Positions 37,757-46,495 of a DNA stretch of 64,000 bases are shown piece after piece. Each line of letters starts with the position of its first letter. Position 1 is the stretch's first letter. Made by a program: the position numbers and the translations under genes. The notes beneath the pieces were generated by a model that worked only from the letters and a program-made list of their open reading frames with translations, was not told where the DNA came from and did no database searches. The DNA is from Xanthomonas vesicatoria ATCC 35937 (GTDB taxonomy: Bacteria; Pseudomonadota; Gammaproteobacteria; Xanthomonadales; Xanthomonadaceae), in the NCBI RefSeq assembly GCF_001908725.1, contig NZ_CP018725.1, forward strand, positions 4,216,001 through 4,280,000, given 5' to 3'.

Positions 37757-38989
37757 ATGGCTTTGATCACAGATGCTAAGGCTCGCAGCATGAGCCCGGG
37801 TGGTCAGGCTGTCCCGCACGGAGGCATAACTGGTCTGACCCTGCATCCCTCGCCGTCACAGAAGGGGCAGGGAAAATGGGTACTGCGCTACGTCAGCCCT
37901 ATCACGGGCAAGCGACGCAATGCCGGCCTAGGGGCCTATCCCGAGGTGGGGATAGCTTTGGCGGGTAAGCTGGCCCGTGAAATGCGCGAGCAGATCGCCG
38001 GTGGGCAGGATCCTTTGGAGTCCAAGGCAACTGACCGCGCCAAGCCGAAAACACCAACCTTCCAGGAAGCAGCAGTGCAGCTCCACGGAGAACTGAAGCC
38101 CGGGTGGAAGAATCCCAAGCACGCACAACAATGGCTCAATACGTTGACCGAGTACGCGTTCCCGCAGGTCGGGTCCCATCCCATCGATCAATTGCAGCCC
38201 CGACACATTGCAGATGTCCTCCGTCCCATCTGGCTCGACAAAGCAGAGACAGCAAGTCGCGTAAAGCAACGTCTACACGCGGTAATGGCCTGGGGTTGGG
38301 CGCACGGATTTAACCAAGTCAACCCTGTCGATGTCGTAACACACCTGCTCCCGCTACAACCAGGAAAAGCAGTCAGACAGGAGCATCAACCAGCAATGCC
38401 TTGGGCGAAGATCCCATCCTTCGTCAGTGCAGAGCTTGCTGGAGCGGGCGAGTACGAAGTCACGAGAAATGCCTTGCTATTCCTCATTCTGAACGCTAGT
38501 CGTTCTGGCGAGGTGCGTGGGATGACCTGGGCGGAAGTTAACTTTCACGAGAAGCTATGGACGATCCCGGCTGTTCGTATGAAGTCCAAGCAACATCATC
38601 GAGTTCCGCTGTCGGAACAGTCTCTCGAACTGCTAAAGCGCCAGAACGGCCATCACGACGAGCTTGTCTTTCCATCTGTACAGGCTCGTTCCGTCATGTC
38701 AGATATGACGCTAACAGCACTTCTGCGTAGGACGGATGCACCGAGCGACACGGCTGGGCGAATTGCGACCGCCCACGGGTTCCGCTCGAGCTTTCGCGAC
38801 TGGTGCAGCGAGCAAGGGTATGCGCGTGACCTCGCAGAGCGGGCATTGGCGCACACGGTGAAGGACAAGGTAGAGGCGGCCTACCACCGTACAGATCTCT
38901 TGGAGCAACGTCGTCCGATGATGCAGGCCTGGGCCGACTTCATTCACCCACGTGCGACCAAGATCAGGAAGAGGATATCGCCCGCATGA
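37757..38989 (+). CDS. P4-type tyrosine integrase (DUF4102 family)
   Basis: A 410-residue site-specific recombinase. The N-terminal DUF4102 arm-binding domain begins LITDAKARSM and includes WVLRYVSPITGKRRNAGLGAYPE. The catalytic domain has Arg in NASRSGEVRGMTW, the HHRVPLS segment, HGFRSSFRDW and the tyrosine in AAYHRTD near residue 375, so all catalytic positions seem intact. Its stop overlaps the next start codon (ATGA at 38986-38989), so the following unknown gene is translationally coupled. The nearby tRNA-Ser-like sequence fits its expected target. Confidence 0.93.
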   Translation: MALITDAKARSMSPGGQAVPHGGITGLTLHPSPSQKGQGKWVLRYVSPITGKRRNAGLGAYPEVGIALAGKLAREMREQIAGGQDPLESKATDRAKPKTPTFQEAAVQLHGELKPGWKNPKHAQQWLNTLTEYAFPQVGSHPIDQLQPRHIADVLRPIWLDKAETASRVKQRLHAVMAWGWAHGFNQVNPVDVVTHLLPLQPGKAVRQEHQPAMPWAKIPSFVSAELAGAGEYEVTRNALLFLILNASRSGEVRGMTWAEVNFHEKLWTIPAVRMKSKQHHRVPLSEQSLELLKRQNGHHDELVFPSVQARSVMSDMTLTALLRRTDAPSDTAGRIATAHGFRSSFRDWCSEQGYARDLAERALAHTVKDKVEAAYHRTDLLEQRRPMMQAWADFIHPRATKIRKRISPA

Positions 38990-40143
38990 CTTCGGAATCG
39001 CCACCCATTCGAGTCCGGTCCTTAGTCAGTGTACTTGATGGGAACGACCCTGTTGAGTTCATTCACAGGCTCCTTCGAGCTGGGTACGACAGGTTTTATG
39101 TAAAGGTTCCGAAGGGATTCCGGATCAGCCTTATCCCCACTGACCCTTTTCCTCCTGGGTACCAGCTTTGGGGAAACCGGCAATCCACCCAAGGCCATGC
39201 ACGACCTCATGGCAATCAGGACCAGATACGTTACATGCAGCTCGATACACCTCAGTTGCGCGAGCTTCTTGAGTATCCCCCCGTCGTTTTGCGCCAATTC
39301 AACGCGGGAGGTCTGGAGTCCGCGTCGACCCACGATGGCATTCCTTCAATCAATTTTAAGTATCGGAAGGGTTTTCTAGGTGGTCTCCTGCCCACTGAGG
39401 GGGCCATCGCCGACAAGGTGCCAACGGAATTTGATGTCGCCTCTGGTGCTCCTACGGTCGTGAAGGTATTGAATCGCATCAGAAGCCAGTATTCGTACAT
39501 TCTTCACGGTGTCAGTTTCAAGGATGTTTTTGTTGATGCACTGGCACTCGGTGATGCTTTGAAAAGTAGGTTGCCTGCTAAGGACGTGTCTCTGGCAGGC
39601 TGTGAACATGTACCGGATGATCCTTATGGGCTGAAAGACTCGTCGCCACTAGTCTACGAGATCCTCCGCAGAGCCAGTCGAAATCGAGACAAGACACGCA
39701 GCGAGATCGATGTGCCATTGCTTGCAGCAGAATTTCGAGAGTTGAATGCCGGTTACAAAAAAAATCCCAAACCTTTCAACGACGGGCGGCATGAGTTTGC
39801 GGCGATGCTTGCAAACCCGAATTACAGATATTCGTCCGCCGGCCTTGGGGAGATTGACTCTCCCGAGGAGACCGTAGAGATTCCTGCTGACAAATTCCTC
39901 GATCAGGGTTTCATCAATCCAACTCTCAGAAAACTCCTTTACGCCGCCTGTCGTTGGAGTGGTAGAAAGGAACCAGCACTTGGGGACGATCGAGAGAAGT
40001 TGGTGGATCTCTTGGTTGGGCTTGGCTTTTTTGACCGGGAAGACAGCGACCAGGTGCAGTCGTTGGTTTACTTCATCACAGGTGAAAAGTACAAGCGAAA
40101 CAAGCACAAGAGCGAATTTAGGCACATCCGCAGCGATCGATGA
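38986..40143 (+). CDS. Unknown protein coupled to the integrase
   Basis: A 385-residue protein overlapping the integrase stop by four bases, so it is coexpressed with it. It is a soluble, mixed alpha/beta protein with no signal peptide, membrane segment or clear enzymatic motif. Central features are SQYSYILHGVSFKDVFVDA and a charged stretch RRASRNRDKTRSEIDV; the C-terminal part ends with KYKRNKHKSEFRH. Base composition is lower in GC than the integrase 3' half. I do not recognise the family. Partner in excision/integration or an unlinked defence-like cargo gene are both possible. Confidence 0.75.
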   Translation: MTSESPPIRVRSLVSVLDGNDPVEFIHRLLRAGYDRFYVKVPKGFRISLIPTDPFPPGYQLWGNRQSTQGHARPHGNQDQIRYMQLDTPQLRELLEYPPVVLRQFNAGGLESASTHDGIPSINFKYRKGFLGGLLPTEGAIADKVPTEFDVASGAPTVVKVLNRIRSQYSYILHGVSFKDVFVDALALGDALKSRLPAKDVSLAGCEHVPDDPYGLKDSSPLVYEILRRASRNRDKTRSEIDVPLLAAEFRELNAGYKKNPKPFNDGRHEFAAMLANPNYRYSSAGLGEIDSPEETVEIPADKFLDQGFINPTLRKLLYAACRWSGRKEPALGDDREKLVDLLVGLGFFDREDSDQVQSLVYFITGEKYKRNKHKSEFRHIRSDR

Positions 40144-40685
40144 TGATATCGGGTCGAGAGATGGGTAACGGACACCCAAGTCAACTTAAACTTATCCATG
40201 AATCGCCCAGGCATTCCCGTGAGGCTCGTTTGTTTGAGCCACCTATATGCGACCACGCCTGGTTGGCCGCAGCAGCGGCTGAAGCTCGCAACCGTTACCT
40301 TTTTGCGCTTGAGGCGCCGGGCTGCAACCGCTGCTCGCGGAACAACGCTCCACGCGCTTGCAGTTCACGATGCGGTCTTCCCGTCGGAACTGCTGAGCTG
40401 AAATACTCATAAGGAAGGGATGTCCAACCGTTTCTAACCAACGCAGGCTTGGGGCAATCTGTAACTGAGCCAAGCCGATCGGAGGGGCACCGAGCGCCTG
40501 CAGTGAGACTTCGGTCTTTTGGGCATCAAGGTTGCTGGGCTAACGGACCATCGGTGGCCTGCAGAACGTCGGCCTTGCGGCAAGGTGGGCAGTTGCCTGA
40601 TGCTCCGCGACCTGTTGCGGGAAGGTGGAGGAGTTAAGCTGTTGACGGAAGTTGAGATCACTGCATCAAAGATGAGGCGAAACGT
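40144..40685. other. Gene-poor stretch before the immunity gene
   Basis: A 542 bp region with only short, mutually overlapping open frames on both strands (for example 40140-40412 and 40198-40401 forward), none with recognisable family features. It may hold the promoter of the immunity-toxin pair and remnants of a lost gene. Confidence 0.5.
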
Positions 40686-41327
40686 ATGCAATCAACAAGA
40701 CCTAATCAGCCAACGCCGGGTGCCTTCTATATGTTCGTGTCGGACATGGAGAGCAACAGGCCGCGCTGCGGAGTTAAGTTCAACAATCTCCGCCAGCTGC
40801 TTTCGCCACCGTGTGTGATCCTGCGTCCGCAAGAAGGCGGGTTCCCCTCGATGCTCGAACAACCGCAGATGACCTATGACCCCAGTGCAGGTCCCGAGCC
40901 TCGTGATCTGGAGCCAGGCTTCGGCGGCTATTGGTTGGTGTCTGAGCAACTCCATGACGTCATGTGCTCGGTCGATCCAAATGCCTTCGCATTCACTGAG
41001 GTGGACTACCGTTTGGCCGATGGCATCAAGGGCCCGCGTCGTTTCTTATGCGACGTTGTTCGAGAGATGGATGCTTTGGATGAAAGATTGTCGAGGCTTA
41101 AGATTAAGGTCAATGACGATTATGTGCGTGGGAAGTTCTATTCGTTTGGGGGCGGAGCCAGCCTTGCCTTCCGAAATGAAGTCTTGGGGCAGTCGCATGT
41201 GTTCCGGTTGCCGTTTAATCCATCTGTGTTCTGTGACCGGACGTTTAAGGACGCTGTTCACGAAGCCGGAATACCTGGCGAGGCAGAACTCAGCGGCATC
41301 TCTTTCATTGACGCGTCGGATATCTGA
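40686..41327 (+). CDS. Imm11 (DUF1629) family immunity protein
   Basis: A 213-residue protein with the Imm11/DUF1629 pattern: an N-terminal FYMFVSD strand, then GGYWLVSEQLHDVM and after a short spacer RFLCDVVREMDALDERLS. Imm11 proteins are predicted immunity partners of polymorphic toxins, often next to HNH-superfamily nucleases of the AHH type. Here the gene lies 31 bases upstream of a protein with an AHH-like N-terminus, so the two form a pair with immunity first. GC content is low for the region, as in the first 420 bases of the next gene. Family call is from recalled motifs. Confidence 0.7.
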   Translation: MQSTRPNQPTPGAFYMFVSDMESNRPRCGVKFNNLRQLLSPPCVILRPQEGGFPSMLEQPQMTYDPSAGPEPRDLEPGFGGYWLVSEQLHDVMCSVDPNAFAFTEVDYRLADGIKGPRRFLCDVVREMDALDERLSRLKIKVNDDYVRGKFYSFGGGASLAFRNEVLGQSHVFRLPFNPSVFCDRTFKDAVHEAGIPGEAELSGISFIDASDI

Positions 41328-41358
41328 TCCATCAGCTGACAAGGACGGACCCTAGATC

Positions 41359-44300
41359 ATGGCAGGCAAGCCCCTCTTTCAGCAGCATCACGGTGTCGAT
41401 CAGAAGTCGTTTGAGATTGATCCTTTATTACAGGTGCTTGTCGACAACGGCCGGTTAAATAAGGATGCGGCCACTAATCTGATTAATTTGCCAAACGACA
41501 AAGCCCTTGCCCGTGCCATTGGGGTTACGCCACATACAGGACGCCATATCAAGGAATATTCTCTTGGTATGAAAGATGCCCTTGAAGATTTGGCATCTAC
41601 GAAAGATGGGCAGGCGATATTGCTCCAAAAGCCGGATCCTGATGCCTTAGATCGAGTCGCGCTTAAGGTCCAACGATTGAGCGACACCGTGCAGGTTGCG
41701 CTCATCAATGGCGACTTGCGCACCAACAAAGCGCTGGGGCAAACGATAGACCAAACTCGAGCTCTCACTCGGGCATTCTTCGGTGGCCCGGACAGCTACG
41801 CGGCCCAGAACGCAACGCAGCTGGATGCACACGCTCAGGCCAGTGCCAATGCACGCCAATGGGGCGGAGTGACACACAACGAAGGCCGTATCGTTTCCAC
41901 GTTGCAGCACTTTCACAGCGCTGGACAGCCGCTGCTGGCTGGCGGCAACCTCGATCTCCAGCGCCATGGGCTATCCCAGGCCATCGCCGACGCTTACCAC
42001 AATGGCCGCTTGACCATGTCACCCGGTGGCGTGGCTGTAGTGGAGAACACCTTGGGCGAGGAAGCCGCCAGACCTTTGCGAGTTCCTCGCGGTCAAAGCG
42101 GTGCCGCGTCCATGGAAGTGTTGCTCGGCAATGCCTCGGCCAGAACCCTGGTGCGTTCGGGTGGCTTGCTGGCGACTGGCGCAGATGCGGTTTTGACAGC
42201 ACGCCGCTCGGCCGAGTTGCTGGAACAAGGCAATGCCATTGCCGCGCAGTCCGAGGTCACCCATGCTTTGGCGCGCAATGTCGGCGGCTGGGCCGGTGGC
42301 GCGTCCACCGCCGCCGCGATTGGTGGCAGCGGCTTCGTGCCTGCGGCGTTGGTGGTGGGCGACGCGCTGTTGATGAGCAAGGCGTTCGACAAAGGCGCCG
42401 ATTTGCTGGACAACCGCGCCATCTACCACCAGACCGACAAAGAGGACGTGGAGTGGAATTTCAACGGTCGCAACTTCCAGCGCGAAGCCGCCATTGACCT
42501 CGCCCAGGATGGCCGCCGCACGTCGGGCGAGCAGCCCGTGGTTGCAAGCTATGAGAAATCGCAGGAGCTGGGTGCCCTGGCCAACGCGAAGGCGGTGGAG
42601 CTGGCGTTGGGCAAAGCACCGCAGCCCCAGAACCCGTTCAACCTCCCCGCACGGGCAAGCGACCAAGTGGGATTGGACAACCCGAATTGGGAGCGCAATC
42701 CCGAGCGTCAGACTTGGGAGCGCCAGGTCAGGTCCACCGCGTCCGGCACCGATGAGATTGGCAGCTACGCCCTCCAACTCGCGCCCCCGGAACGCGTGCA
42801 GCAACTCAACCAGGAGGCGTTGGCACGCATCGAGAGCAACATCGCCACGGGGCGCGAAGCCATTGCCGCCGCTTACCTAGAAAACCACGCCGCGCAGCGC
42901 GCCGGCGACTATGGAGTGGAAGTGCCGGCGGCGGTGCAAGCTGCCCAGGCCAAGCCGGACCGGGTTCAAGGCCACGATGGTCTGGCCTACCAGCGCAACG
43001 AGGCTGGGCAGTGGCTTGGAAAGGAAGGGCTGGCGACCGGCAACCTGGCGGCGGAGCTGGAGCTCACCAACCAGATGCGCCAGGCCTCGCTGGAGCGCGC
43101 TCAGGAAACCCTGGCGGCGATTGAGGCGCTTCCCGCGCCTACGGCGGCGCAGATGGAGCAGAACGAGCTGCTGCACCGCTACCGGGCTGCCGGCGTTGAT
43201 TTGAACGTCAACCCGCAGACCCAGCAGGCCGTGGCGCTGGCTTCGCAGCGAACCATGGACGCCAACGGCATCACCGGGCCGACGATGCAGCAGTTGCAGC
43301 GCAACGAGTCCGGGCAATACGGCTATGACAGCCCCATCGCACACCTCCAGCGCGGCAGCGATGGGGTCACTCGCGTGGTAGCTGTCACCAGCAGCGACGA
43401 CATCCGGCAGGCGTTGAGTGAGGCGCAAGGTAGTCGACGAGAGTCGCCAACCCTTGCACGGGCACCCGAAGTGACGGGGGAGACAGACAGCTCTACGTCT
43501 GACTCTTCCAATCCGCATCAGGTGCTCGACATTCAGGCGCGCATGCAGGCATCTGTTGCGGCACAGGCGCGGCAAGAGCGCGAACAGCAAGATCGCCTTG
43601 CACAGGAGCAGCATGCCGCACTGGTGCGCGAGCACCTCCAGCAGGCACAGCCAGAGCGCGAAGATCAGTCGCCGAGCGAGCAGGCCATCCAGGCGCACGC
43701 GATGCTGGAAGGTCAACGCCAAGCGGAGCAGCAACGCGAACAGGAAGAGCGCCAGGTGCAGGAGCGCCAAACGCAAACCAGCCAACAGCGCCAGCTCCAG
43801 GAGCGTGAGGGAAGGGATGCCCAGCAACGTCAGGCGCAGGAACGCCAAGCCGAGGACAACCGGCAGCGGGAACAGCAAGACCGCCAGGCTCAAGAGGCCC
43901 AACGAGTTGAGGTTCAGGAAGGTCAGTCTCGGAAAGCGCAGCAGCAGGACCAACGCCAGCAAGCCTCGCAGCAACCGGACACTCAGACGCGTGCTCCAGA
44001 TGCCGCGCTGGCTCAACAAACGACGCGTGCTGAGTTACAGCAGGAGGATGCGCGTCAGCAGCCAGAGGTCCAGAACCGACAGGCGGGCGACTACCTGGCT
44101 CACAACACACCTGACCCACTGAAGCAAACGCCCGGTCCAGGCGATGCGCAGCCGGGACAAGCACAAGGAGTGGAGCGCGCGCTGGAAATGCAGGCGGTGG
44201 AGAATCGCGCCGCCACGCGTCTTCAAGTGGCTTCATCCGAGAGTTCAGAATCTCGCAGCCACCTTCCGCAAAGCGCAGAGGCCAATGTGGTGCCGCCAGC

Positions 44301-45360
44301 ACTGCATCACCAGGCGCAACCGCAGCAAGGAGAGATGGAGCAAGCGTCGGTCCGTCAGCAAGACGTGGCGCGTGAGCAGGGTGCGGAGCGGGTTCGCGTC
44401 ATGACCCCAACAACGTCTGCTTCAGAAGAACCGATGATTGCATCGCAGTCCGCGGGGTCTTCCACTTCTGCGCGACATGAGGAGACAGAGCAGCCCCGTG
44501 CCTCAGATGTTTCGCTCGCTAAGCATGGGGCGGCTTTGCTGGCCCCAACAACTCTCGCGCAAACATACGGGCAATCGCTGGCAGATAGCGTAGAGAATCG
44601 CTTTCCCACGGAGCCAGCAGGCGCGGAAAGCCAGCTGGCCCAATCGACCCCGGCGCAGGAACGCAACGTCGCAGATCCGGGCGGAGCCCTGTTCTTGGAA
44701 GAGACCATGCGCTCGTTGCGTCAACTGCAGCAGGAGATTGAGGCGGCGGATCGGGAAGATGAACGCTTCCACAAGGAATGGAGGGAGTATCGCGAGCGCG
44801 GAGAACCCTATCCCTTCGTTCGCGACGGCGCGCGAGACCAGGAAAGTGGAAGCATTGATGCATTCAGCGCACACCAACCAAGTCGCCGCTCGCCCAGTGA
44901 AGCTGCTGAGCAAACCGATGCCTTTCCACCTCTAGCTCAGCGCTCCACCGGTCCAGGGGGAGGGGATGCGCCAAACGACTCGTTGAAAGCTGAGCGGAAA
45001 TCCATCACGGGTGACCCGGACGTGGACGAGGTCCTCTACGCGCTCGACAGCAAGAACGAGCTGGCGATCGAGCAGGCCTTAAATCGGGTGGCCAACAGCG
45101 CAGCGACGCAGGCACTGATCAAAAGAGGCAACGAGTTCCTGGAAGCGCAGGCCCAGCAGGAGGCCCAGGAGCACGTCGCTACACGCCAGGCGTTGGGAAT
45201 GGATGTCTCAGCGGAGATCAACACCAGCCGCGGGCCGGTGATGGTGATGACCTTGCCGGAGTTCGCCAAGGGGCCGATGCAGAGCGGTCCCCAAGGGGAC
45301 GGCGGGGGAGGTGGTGACGGCGGTGGGGGAGGAGGCGGTGGTGGAGGGGGCGGTGGTTAG
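41359..45360 (+). CDS. Large putative toxin: AHH-like nuclease N-terminus, Gln-rich body, poly-Gly tail
   Basis: A 1333-residue protein. Residues 6-75 fit an AHH/HNH-type nuclease: paired His10-His11, then NLINLP, then HTGRH (His59, His63) followed by KEYS, with the spacing of that family. A hydrophobic Gly/Ala segment (about 310-350) may insert in a membrane. Around 440-480 a conserved-looking block reads DNPNWERNPERQTWERQV. Residues about 720-1000 are a Gln/Arg/Glu-rich repeat-like helix, and the C-terminus is Asp/Gly-rich ending in about 14 glycines. The first 420 bases are GC-poor and the rest GC-rich, so the N-terminal domain looks grafted. N-terminal effector plus Gln-rich C-terminal part recalls Xanthomonadales type IV effectors, but the XVIPCD motif was not found. 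Confidence 0.55.
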   Translation: MAGKPLFQQHHGVDQKSFEIDPLLQVLVDNGRLNKDAATNLINLPNDKALARAIGVTPHTGRHIKEYSLGMKDALEDLASTKDGQAILLQKPDPDALDRVALKVQRLSDTVQVALINGDLRTNKALGQTIDQTRALTRAFFGGPDSYAAQNATQLDAHAQASANARQWGGVTHNEGRIVSTLQHFHSAGQPLLAGGNLDLQRHGLSQAIADAYHNGRLTMSPGGVAVVENTLGEEAARPLRVPRGQSGAASMEVLLGNASARTLVRSGGLLATGADAVLTARRSAELLEQGNAIAAQSEVTHALARNVGGWAGGASTAAAIGGSGFVPAALVVGDALLMSKAFDKGADLLDNRAIYHQTDKEDVEWNFNGRNFQREAAIDLAQDGRRTSGEQPVVASYEKSQELGALANAKAVELALGKAPQPQNPFNLPARASDQVGLDNPNWERNPERQTWERQVRSTASGTDEIGSYALQLAPPERVQQLNQEALARIESNIATGREAIAAAYLENHAAQRAGDYGVEVPAAVQAAQAKPDRVQGHDGLAYQRNEAGQWLGKEGLATGNLAAELELTNQMRQASLERAQETLAAIEALPAPTAAQMEQNELLHRYRAAGVDLNVNPQTQQAVALASQRTMDANGITGPTMQQLQRNESGQYGYDSPIAHLQRGSDGVTRVVAVTSSDDIRQALSEAQGSRRESPTLARAPEVTGETDSSTSDSSNPHQVLDIQARMQASVAAQARQEREQQDRLAQEQHAALVREHLQQAQPEREDQSPSEQAIQAHAMLEGQRQAEQQREQEERQVQERQTQTSQQRQLQEREGRDAQQRQAQERQAEDNRQREQQDRQAQEAQRVEVQEGQSRKAQQQDQRQQASQQPDTQTRAPDAALAQQTTRAELQQEDARQQPEVQNRQAGDYLAHNTPDPLKQTPGPGDAQPGQAQGVERALEMQAVENRAATRLQVASSESSESRSHLPQSAEANVVPPALHHQAQPQQGEMEQASVRQQDVAREQGAERVRVMTPTTSASEEPMIASQSAGSSTSARHEETEQPRASDVSLAKHGAALLAPTTLAQTYGQSLADSVENRFPTEPAGAESQLAQSTPAQERNVADPGGALFLEETMRSLRQLQQEIEAADREDERFHKEWREYRERGEPYPFVRDGARDQESGSIDAFSAHQPSRRSPSEAAEQTDAFPPLAQRSTGPGGGDAPNDSLKAERKSITGDPDVDEVLYALDSKNELAIEQALNRVANSAATQALIKRGNEFLEAQAQQEAQEHVATRQALGMDVSAEINTSRGPVMVMTLPEFAKGPMQSGPQGDGGGGGDGGGGGGGGGGGGG

Positions 45361-45400
45361 TCAGAATCTCTTCCATGACCAGCCACGTTTAGGAGACCTC

Positions 45401-46051
45401 ATGGACAGGCAAGACGCTGCCGCAATGGCGGAAATGATGGCGACGTTGAACGCGTCGAACGCCTCGCTGCAGGAGACGGTCAAAGTGCTGACGACGCTGG
45501 TGGCATCCATGCAGCAGCGCGAACAACGGCTGCGCGAGGTGGTCGCCGAGCAACTCCAGGTGCTCCAGCACGCGGCCAGCAGCGCCGATGCCAAGGTCAA
45601 TCGGGTATTGGACAACGCATTGCCGAGGCTGACGCAGCTGACCAATCAGGCGTTGACGCAGACGCTGGAACCGGCCGCCAAGCGGTTCAACAAAGAGATG
45701 GCCCATGCGGACGAGACGTTGCAGCAAGCCACTCGACGTTACGCGCAGGCCCAGCAATCCTTGGAGACGCGGATCACGCGGCGCGCGGGCATTGCATCCG
45801 CCACGATGCTCGTGGCGGGCGTTTTGGGCCTGGGGGCGGTGGCTTACTCGGTGGGCATCATCAACGAGAAGCGGAGCGAGCTGGTGCAGCTCCGCACCTC
45901 TATCGACTATTGGGAGCGGGTTGCTCGCGCAGACCTGGCGCCCTGTGGCGAAGGCAGGCTTTGCGCCACGTTAGAGAAGAACGGGCCGCGTTATGGCAAC
46001 CAGAGGCAGTACAGAGCGGTCAACTTGCGCACAACATCGGCTGCGCAGTGA
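45401..46051 (+). CDS. Coiled-coil protein with one membrane segment
   Basis: A 216-residue protein, 40 bases after the large toxin-like gene. Residues 1-125 are a long predicted coiled coil (heptad-rich TLVASMQQREQRLREVVAEQ and similar). A single membrane segment follows (about 130-155; ASATMLVAGVLGLGAVAYSV). The remaining 55 residues are charged and hold a Cys pair (APCGEGRLCA). A ribosome site AGGAGA precedes the start. Probable operon partner of the gene before it; a role in tethering or delivery is speculation. MobC/MbeD-like mobilisation accessory proteins have similar shape. Confidence 0.7.
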   Translation: MDRQDAAAMAEMMATLNASNASLQETVKVLTTLVASMQQREQRLREVVAEQLQVLQHAASSADAKVNRVLDNALPRLTQLTNQALTQTLEPAAKRFNKEMAHADETLQQATRRYAQAQQSLETRITRRAGIASATMLVAGVLGLGAVAYSVGIINEKRSELVQLRTSIDYWERVARADLAPCGEGRLCATLEKNGPRYGNQRQYRAVNLRTTSAAQ

Positions 46052-46286
46052 TGCCTTTAGACCGCATTTGATCAGTGGAGCGTCAACGTTTTTGGTGGTT
46101 GTCCTAGTCCTTCTCGTTCCGGTTCCATTCGATAGGAGCCCTAGGCGTAAGCGATGTCCGCTGACGGCCACCGTTCACCTGCTGCCACTAAAAATTATTT
46201 GAAACCCATATTACCTATGTGAGGCGGGATACTCCCCGTTTCGCGTCCGGCGCTCCGCATTGCAGCGCCAGCTTAGGATGCACGTA

Positions 46287-46412
46287 ATGATGAAGAGTAA
46301 GGTCGAATTGATCTACTGCATCATGGTTGTGGCCACCGCCGTCATGGCGGGCATCGTCAAATGCACGGTGGCGGCAACTTGCCCCAACTGCAGCGATTTC
46401 TTCGATCACTGA
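46287..46412 (+). CDS. Possible 41-residue membrane peptide
   Basis: A short frame MMKSKVELIYCIMVVATAVM... with one hydrophobic segment of about 18 residues and a C-terminal CPNC pair followed by acidic residues. It begins with two consecutive ATGs. It ends 23 bases before a perfect 12-bp hairpin, which would form its terminator. It resembles small holin-like or membrane toxin peptides in size, but no family is recognised. Confidence 0.35.
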   Translation: MMKSKVELIYCIMVVATAVMAGIVKCTVAATCPNCSDFFDH

Positions 46413-46435
46413 TCAGCACAACCAACGTTATCCCT

Positions 46436-46464
46436 CACAAGGCCCGGCTCGTCCGGGCCTTGTG
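46436..46464 (+). terminator. Perfect hairpin upstream of DUF932 gene
   Basis: A 12-bp perfect stem (CACAAGGCCCGG / CCGGGCCTTGTG) with a CTCGT loop, 31 bases before the DUF932 start codon. No clear T run follows, so it may be a terminator for the small upstream frame or an RNA structure in the DUF932 leader. Confidence 0.55.
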
Positions 46465-46495
46465 CGTTTATGTCTTCAACTACTGGGAATCGACA

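Noticed and set aside
42877-44019. A 380-residue minus-strand frame rich in Leu
   Set aside because: Antisense to the Gln-rich part of the toxin-like gene; CAG/GAG-rich coding strand produces Leu-rich shadow frames.
41359-45360. Calling the large island protein a type IV effector with XVIPCD
   Set aside because: The layout is similar, but the recognised GLxRIDHV and FAVQG motifs were not found, so only a resemblance is stated.
46361-46495. Longer N-terminus for the DUF932 protein
   Set aside because: The extension passes through a perfect hairpin and the upstream small frame and is not family-like.
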